This document shows, one piece after another, positions 41,555 to 44,473 of a DNA stretch of 44,473 nucleotides. The translations under genes were made by a program, and so were the position numbers. The notes under the pieces are model-generated. The model did not search any database, was not told where the DNA came from, and saw nothing but the letters and a program-made list of their open reading frames with translations. Origin of the DNA: Alphaproteobacteria bacterium (lineage in GTDB: Bacteria; Pseudomonadota; Alphaproteobacteria; SHVZ01). Position 1 is the first letter of the stretch. The number at the start of each line of letters is the position of its first letter. The stretch lies in contig VGEH01000019.1 of NCBI GenBank assembly GCA_016869375.1, positions 1 to 44,473 of the forward strand, written 5' to 3'.

Positions 41555-42513
41555 CAGGCCCCTACCCTGTTCATCAGCTCCCTCGTCACCCGCTCGACCT
41601 CATCCACCGACAGGCTGTCCATCAGGGTATCAGATGTCCGATGATCCCAGCCCGGAGCCGCCATCAGTTGCTCCGGCATCTCCGGGGTACGCGCCACCGC
41701 CGTCCACCGCCCCCAGGGACGATAGTGCTCGACCGGGCTCGGACCGAAAAGGCCGACGGTCGGGACTCCGACGGCGGCCGACATATGCATGAGACCCGAA
41801 TCATTGCCGACGAACAAGCGGCAGCGTTCGAGGCAGGCAGCCACCTCCAGCGGATCGAGCTTTCCGACCAGATCGATGCGGCGACCGGCCGGAAGCGCCT
41901 CCAGCACATGCCCGACCGCAGCCTCCTCTCCAGGCGCGCCGAAGATCGCGACACGCGCGTTAACCAAAGGCGCCGCGCCGGTCAGCCGGAGCGCGAGCTG
42001 GGCGAAGCGCTCGGCCCGCCAGGTCTTGGCGCGCCAGTTCGCCGCAGGGCCCAAGGCGAGAACCGGCCCGCCATCGGGGATCAGCGACGCCGCCTTGGCG
42101 CGCTCGGCCGAACCGAGCCACAGCCGCGGCGCCGGCGGCGGCGCCTCCGGTGCGATCAGCCGTCCCAGCTCCTCGACGCGATGCTCGCGCCGGCGCCCCT
42201 TGCCGAGCACCAGTCGCCGCGAGGCGAGCACGAGATAGGCCATCGCCGAACCGCGGAGATCGACGACGAGATCCCAGCGGCGCATGACGCTTTGCGCCCA
42301 GAGGCCAAGCCAATGCGCGCCCGCCGGCTGCTTCACCAGGATATGCACGCGCTCGATCCCGGGTACGTGGCGGAACACCGGCGCGGCGACCGGCCCGGTC
42401 GCGACAATGACCCGCGCCTCGGGAAGCTGCTCCAGGCATCGCGAGAGAACGCCGGTCGACAGCACGGCATCGCCAAGCCGCGTCGAGGTGATGAACAGGA
42501 GAGAGGCCGGCAT
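41554..42513 (-). CDS. GT9-family heptosyltransferase
   Basis: The 319-residue protein is an ADP-heptose:LPS heptosyltransferase-like GT9 enzyme. Evidence is the start LLFITSTRLGDAVLSTGVL, GPAANWRAKTWRAERFAQLA and the donor-binding motif FVGNDSGLMHMSAAVGVPTVGLFGPS. It would add heptose to the inner core on the cytoplasmic face of the inner membrane. It heads the three-gene glycosyltransferase operon. With gmhB convergent on the other side, it forms an LPS-core region. I chose ATG 42513; an in-frame upstream codon at 42549 adds twelve residues without motif support. The exact WaaC/WaaF-type position is not assigned. Confidence 0.9.
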   Translation of the reverse strand: MPASLLFITSTRLGDAVLSTGVLSRCLEQLPEARVIVATGPVAAPVFRHVPGIERVHILVKQPAGAHWLGLWAQSVMRRWDLVVDLRGSAMAYLVLASRRLVLGKGRRREHRVEELGRLIAPEAPPPAPRLWLGSAERAKAASLIPDGGPVLALGPAANWRAKTWRAERFAQLALRLTGAAPLVNARVAIFGAPGEEAAVGHVLEALPAGRRIDLVGKLDPLEVAACLERCRLFVGNDSGLMHMSAAVGVPTVGLFGPSPVEHYRPWGRWTAVARTPEMPEQLMAAPGWDHRTSDTLMDSLSVDEVERVTRELMNRVGA

Positions 42514-42598
42514 CGGGCGGCTTATAGGGCGACCCGGCGACGCTTGCAAAGGAACCCGCGGCAGGCCATGTCATTAGGCGTCGGCAGGAGGGTTTCCG

Positions 42599-43489
42599 AT
42601 GGATCGCTACGTCTTGCTCGAGGACCGCGGCATCGTCACCGTGGCGGGCGAGGATCGCGTCAGCTTCCTCCAGGGGCTGGTTTCCAACGACGTCGCCAAG
42701 GTCTCGCCCGGGCGCACTGCCTATGCCGCCTTCCTGACCGCCCAGGGCAAGTTCCTCCACGACTTCTTCGTCATCGACATGGGCGAGATGCTGGCGCTCG
42801 ATTGCGAGCGCAGCCGCGCCGACGACCTGAGGAAGCGGCTCTCGCTCTACAAGCTCCGCTCCAAGGTCGTGCTCGCCAATGTCAGCGAGGAGTATCGCGT
42901 CTTCGCCGCCTTCGGCCCGACCGTCGCCGAGAAGCTTGAGCTGAAGGAGCCGGGCCAGGCGAAGGAGTATGCCGGCGGCATCGCCTATCTCGATCCGCGC
43001 CTCAAGGAGATGGGCGTGCGCATCCTGCTGCATGGCGGCCTCGGCGAGGATCCGCTGGTGGCGCTCGGCTGCGTGCGTGCCGAGCTTCCCGAGTATCACG
43101 CCGCCCGCATCGCCAACGGCCTTCCCGACGGCAGCCAGGATATGCCGGTCGAGAAGGCGATCCTGCTCGAGAACGGCTTCGACGAGCTGCACGGCATCGA
43201 CTGGGACAAGGGCTGCTATGTCGGCCAGGAGCTGACGGCGCGCACCAAGTATCGCGGCCTCGTGCGCAAGCGCCTGATGCCGGTCGAGGTCGAGGGGCCG
43301 CTTCCTGCCTATGGCACCGAGATCGCCTTCGACGGCAAGGAAGCCGGCGAAATGCGCTCCGGGCAAGGCGATCGCGCGCTCGCTCTCCTGCGTCTCGAAA
43401 TGGTCGAGAAGGCGCTTGCCGAGGGCAAGCCGCTCACCGCCGGCGAAACCAAGCTGAAGCCCGTGAAGCCGGGCTGGGCGACCTTCTAG
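42599..43489 (+). CDS. ygfZ: Folate-binding Fe-S repair protein YgfZ
   Basis: The 296-residue protein belongs to the GcvT-like YgfZ/CAF17 family. The diagnostic motif is KGCYVGQELTAR (about residues 203-214) with its conserved cysteine. Earlier segments FLQGLVSNDVAKV and FLTAQGKFLHDFFV are typical of the N-terminal domain. YgfZ uses folate to support assembly or repair of some Fe-S proteins such as MiaB. An AGGAGG ribosome-binding site precedes ATG 42599. It is divergent from the glycosyltransferase operon. Confidence 0.92.
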   Translation: MDRYVLLEDRGIVTVAGEDRVSFLQGLVSNDVAKVSPGRTAYAAFLTAQGKFLHDFFVIDMGEMLALDCERSRADDLRKRLSLYKLRSKVVLANVSEEYRVFAAFGPTVAEKLELKEPGQAKEYAGGIAYLDPRLKEMGVRILLHGGLGEDPLVALGCVRAELPEYHAARIANGLPDGSQDMPVEKAILLENGFDELHGIDWDKGCYVGQELTARTKYRGLVRKRLMPVEVEGPLPAYGTEIAFDGKEAGEMRSGQGDRALALLRLEMVEKALAEGKPLTAGETKLKPVKPGWATF

Positions 43490-43491
43490 GC

Positions 43492-44350
43492 TTAAGCCGC
43501 CGTCAGCAGCCTTACCGTCTCAGGCGCGATCGAGAACGTCGCCGGCAAGGTGCCGACAATGTCGCCATCGGCCTGGACCGGCTCGTCGCGCGGCCCGTCG
43601 ATCGAGAACGCCGGCACCATCCGGTGGCTCACACCGGGAGCCCATACGATCCGTCCGATGCCGAGCGCCAGCGCCGCCGCGAGGATCTGGCCGCGGCTCG
43701 ACGAGCCGATCAGGCAGAGCGCGAGGTCGGGTCGCCGGAGATCGGCTTCCGGGCAGGCAACGAACCCGCCGGCGTAGTAGCGGCCATTGGCGATCACGAC
43801 CGAACCGACGTCGAGCGCCGTCCCGTTCGTCGTGAGGCGATACTGGGCAGGCTGTCCCCGGGCCCAGACCGTGGCCGTCGCCGCCGCATAGGCAAGGCGT
43901 CCGAAGCGATGCTTCGCCTCCGGCCGCACATGGGCGACGACGCGCGCATCGAAGCCGACGCCCGCCATCATCACGAAGCGCCTGCCGTTGACGAGGCCGA
44001 GATGGACCGGCCGCACGCGGCCATGGGCGAGCACGCGCGCCGCCGCGGCCGGATCGAGCGGCAGACCCAGCTCGCGCGCAAGCACATTGGCGGTGCCCAG
44101 AGGCAGAACGCCGACCGCCGGCGCGCGCGGCAGGCCGGCAAGCCCGTTGATCACCTCGTTGACAGTGCCGTCGCCGCCGGCCGCGAGCACGAGCGTGACG
44201 CCGGAGGCAGCGGCCTCGCGCGCCAGGCGCTCGGCGTCGCCACGCCGCGTCGTCTCGGCCACGGCCGTGGTCCTGCCTGTCGCTGTCCACGCCGCCATCG
44301 CGCGCGAGAAGCGCCGTCCGCGGCCCGCCGCCGGGTTCACGATGGTTAGC
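43492..44350 (-). pseudogene. Diacylglycerol-kinase-family lipid kinase, N-terminus lost to IS insertion
   Basis: The preserved 280 residues are a DAGK catalytic-domain lipid kinase of the YegS/LCB5 type. The reading frame enters from the insertion sequence as LLTIVNPAAGRGRR, the usual strand-1 motif, which in intact homologues lies only about ten residues from the start. The nucleotide-binding motif VLAAGGDGTVNEVINGL and the later PLGTANVLARELGLP are intact. Such enzymes phosphorylate diacylglycerol or similar lipids at the inner membrane. The normal start codon and promoter are gone. A GTG at 44340 could in principle start a short form, so residual activity is not excluded. Confidence 0.85.
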
Positions 44351-44473
44351 AGGCTGTTGAAGAAGTCTGTAGCGAATCGGGTTTGAAGGGTGATTCATTC
44401 TCCTTAGTTTGTCAGGAGGATGAGATGCGCGGATCTGACGATCGGTCTGGTTCACTGTTTTCGTATGTGGATC
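44351..44473 (+). mobile_element. IS5/IS1182-type insertion sequence, 5' end only
   Basis: The right edge holds the upstream end of another insertion sequence, starting near 44351-44353 with GGCTGTTGAAGAAGTCTG, a terminal-repeat sequence of the kind seen in this group. About 70 bases later an AGGAGGA box precedes a transposase start. The host gene frame loses homology at the same place. The other end and the target duplication lie outside the window. Confidence 0.7.
44425..44473 (+). CDS. IS5/IS1182-type transposase, N-terminal fragment
   Basis: ATG 44425, with AGGAGGA at 44414-44420, opens a frame reading MRGSDDRSGSLFSYVD up to the window end. This is the well-known start of DDE transposases of this group (MRGSDERSGSLFSYVDLE...). 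Only 16 codons are visible. Confidence 0.8.
   Translation, partial: MRGSDDRSGSLFSYVD

Overview
The window is a stretch of ordinary, gene-dense chromosome from a high-G+C alphaproteobacterium; Rhodospirillales or Reyranella-like is my guess, not something the sequence proves. Support comes from an NDUFS4-type complex I accessory subunit, which bacteria outside Alphaproteobacteria rarely have, a speF-like leader before a type III ornithine decarboxylase, and extreme compaction with ATGA, GTGA and TGATG overlaps. No phage, plasmid, CRISPR or defence genes were seen.

Both ends are cut inside insertion sequences of different families. On the left, an IS3-type element has removed the C-terminus of a ZntB/CorA metal transporter. 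On the right, an IS5/IS1182-type element has removed the first residues of a diacylglycerol-kinase-family gene. The window therefore looks like a contig that stops at repeats.

Layout. 1.1-4.0 kb: cysteine synthase, mercaptopyruvate sulfurtransferase and a double-GNAT acetyltransferase in one operon. 4.0-7.6 kb: a YheS-type ABC-F protein (minus strand), then an unknown helical protein, an EamA exporter and an SCP2 protein. 7.6-10.5 kb: a TPR/GT41 glycosyltransferase with an amidohydrolase. 10.5-14.4 kb: a LysE exporter, an RlmM-like 2'-O-methyltransferase, a secreted unknown, a BMP-type binding protein and a P-loop kinase. 14.3-15.9 kb: ornithine decarboxylase with a long structured leader. 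15.9-19.1 kb: a giant BNR/sortilin-type beta-propeller protein. 19.25-20.0 kb: tRNA-Pro(TGG), the NDUFS4-like gene, tRNA-Arg(TCT) and a small unknown gene.

20.0-26.8 kb is a patchwork of amino-acid and amide enzymes: luciferase-like monooxygenase, aspartoacylase-type deacylase, D-threonine-aldolase-like enzyme, class II amidotransferase, L-threonine-aldolase-like enzyme and amidase. A palindrome lies in the first divergent promoter region. 26.8-28.2 kb: a TetR regulator divergent from a ferric-reductase-like membrane protein, with two near-identical inverted operator copies between them. 28.3-30.5 kb: O-methyltransferase, DUF192 protein and histone-deacetylase-family enzyme. 30.6-34.4 kb: a 1260-residue secreted repeat protein. 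34.4-37.6 kb: a family 5 solute-binding protein divergent from a beta-alanine:pyruvate-type aminotransferase. 37.6-42.5 kb: CpdA-like phosphodiesterase, a lipoprotein, GmhB, and three glycosyltransferases including a heptosyltransferase, consistent with LPS core synthesis. 42.6-44.3 kb: YgfZ and the truncated lipid kinase.

Most genes are recognisable housekeeping or accessory metabolism. The signals most worth testing are the paired TetR operators, the structured leader and possible upstream peptide of ornithine decarboxylase, the hydroxy-amino-acid enzyme cluster with its palindrome, and the hairpin that appears to cover the ribosome-binding site of the solute-binding protein.
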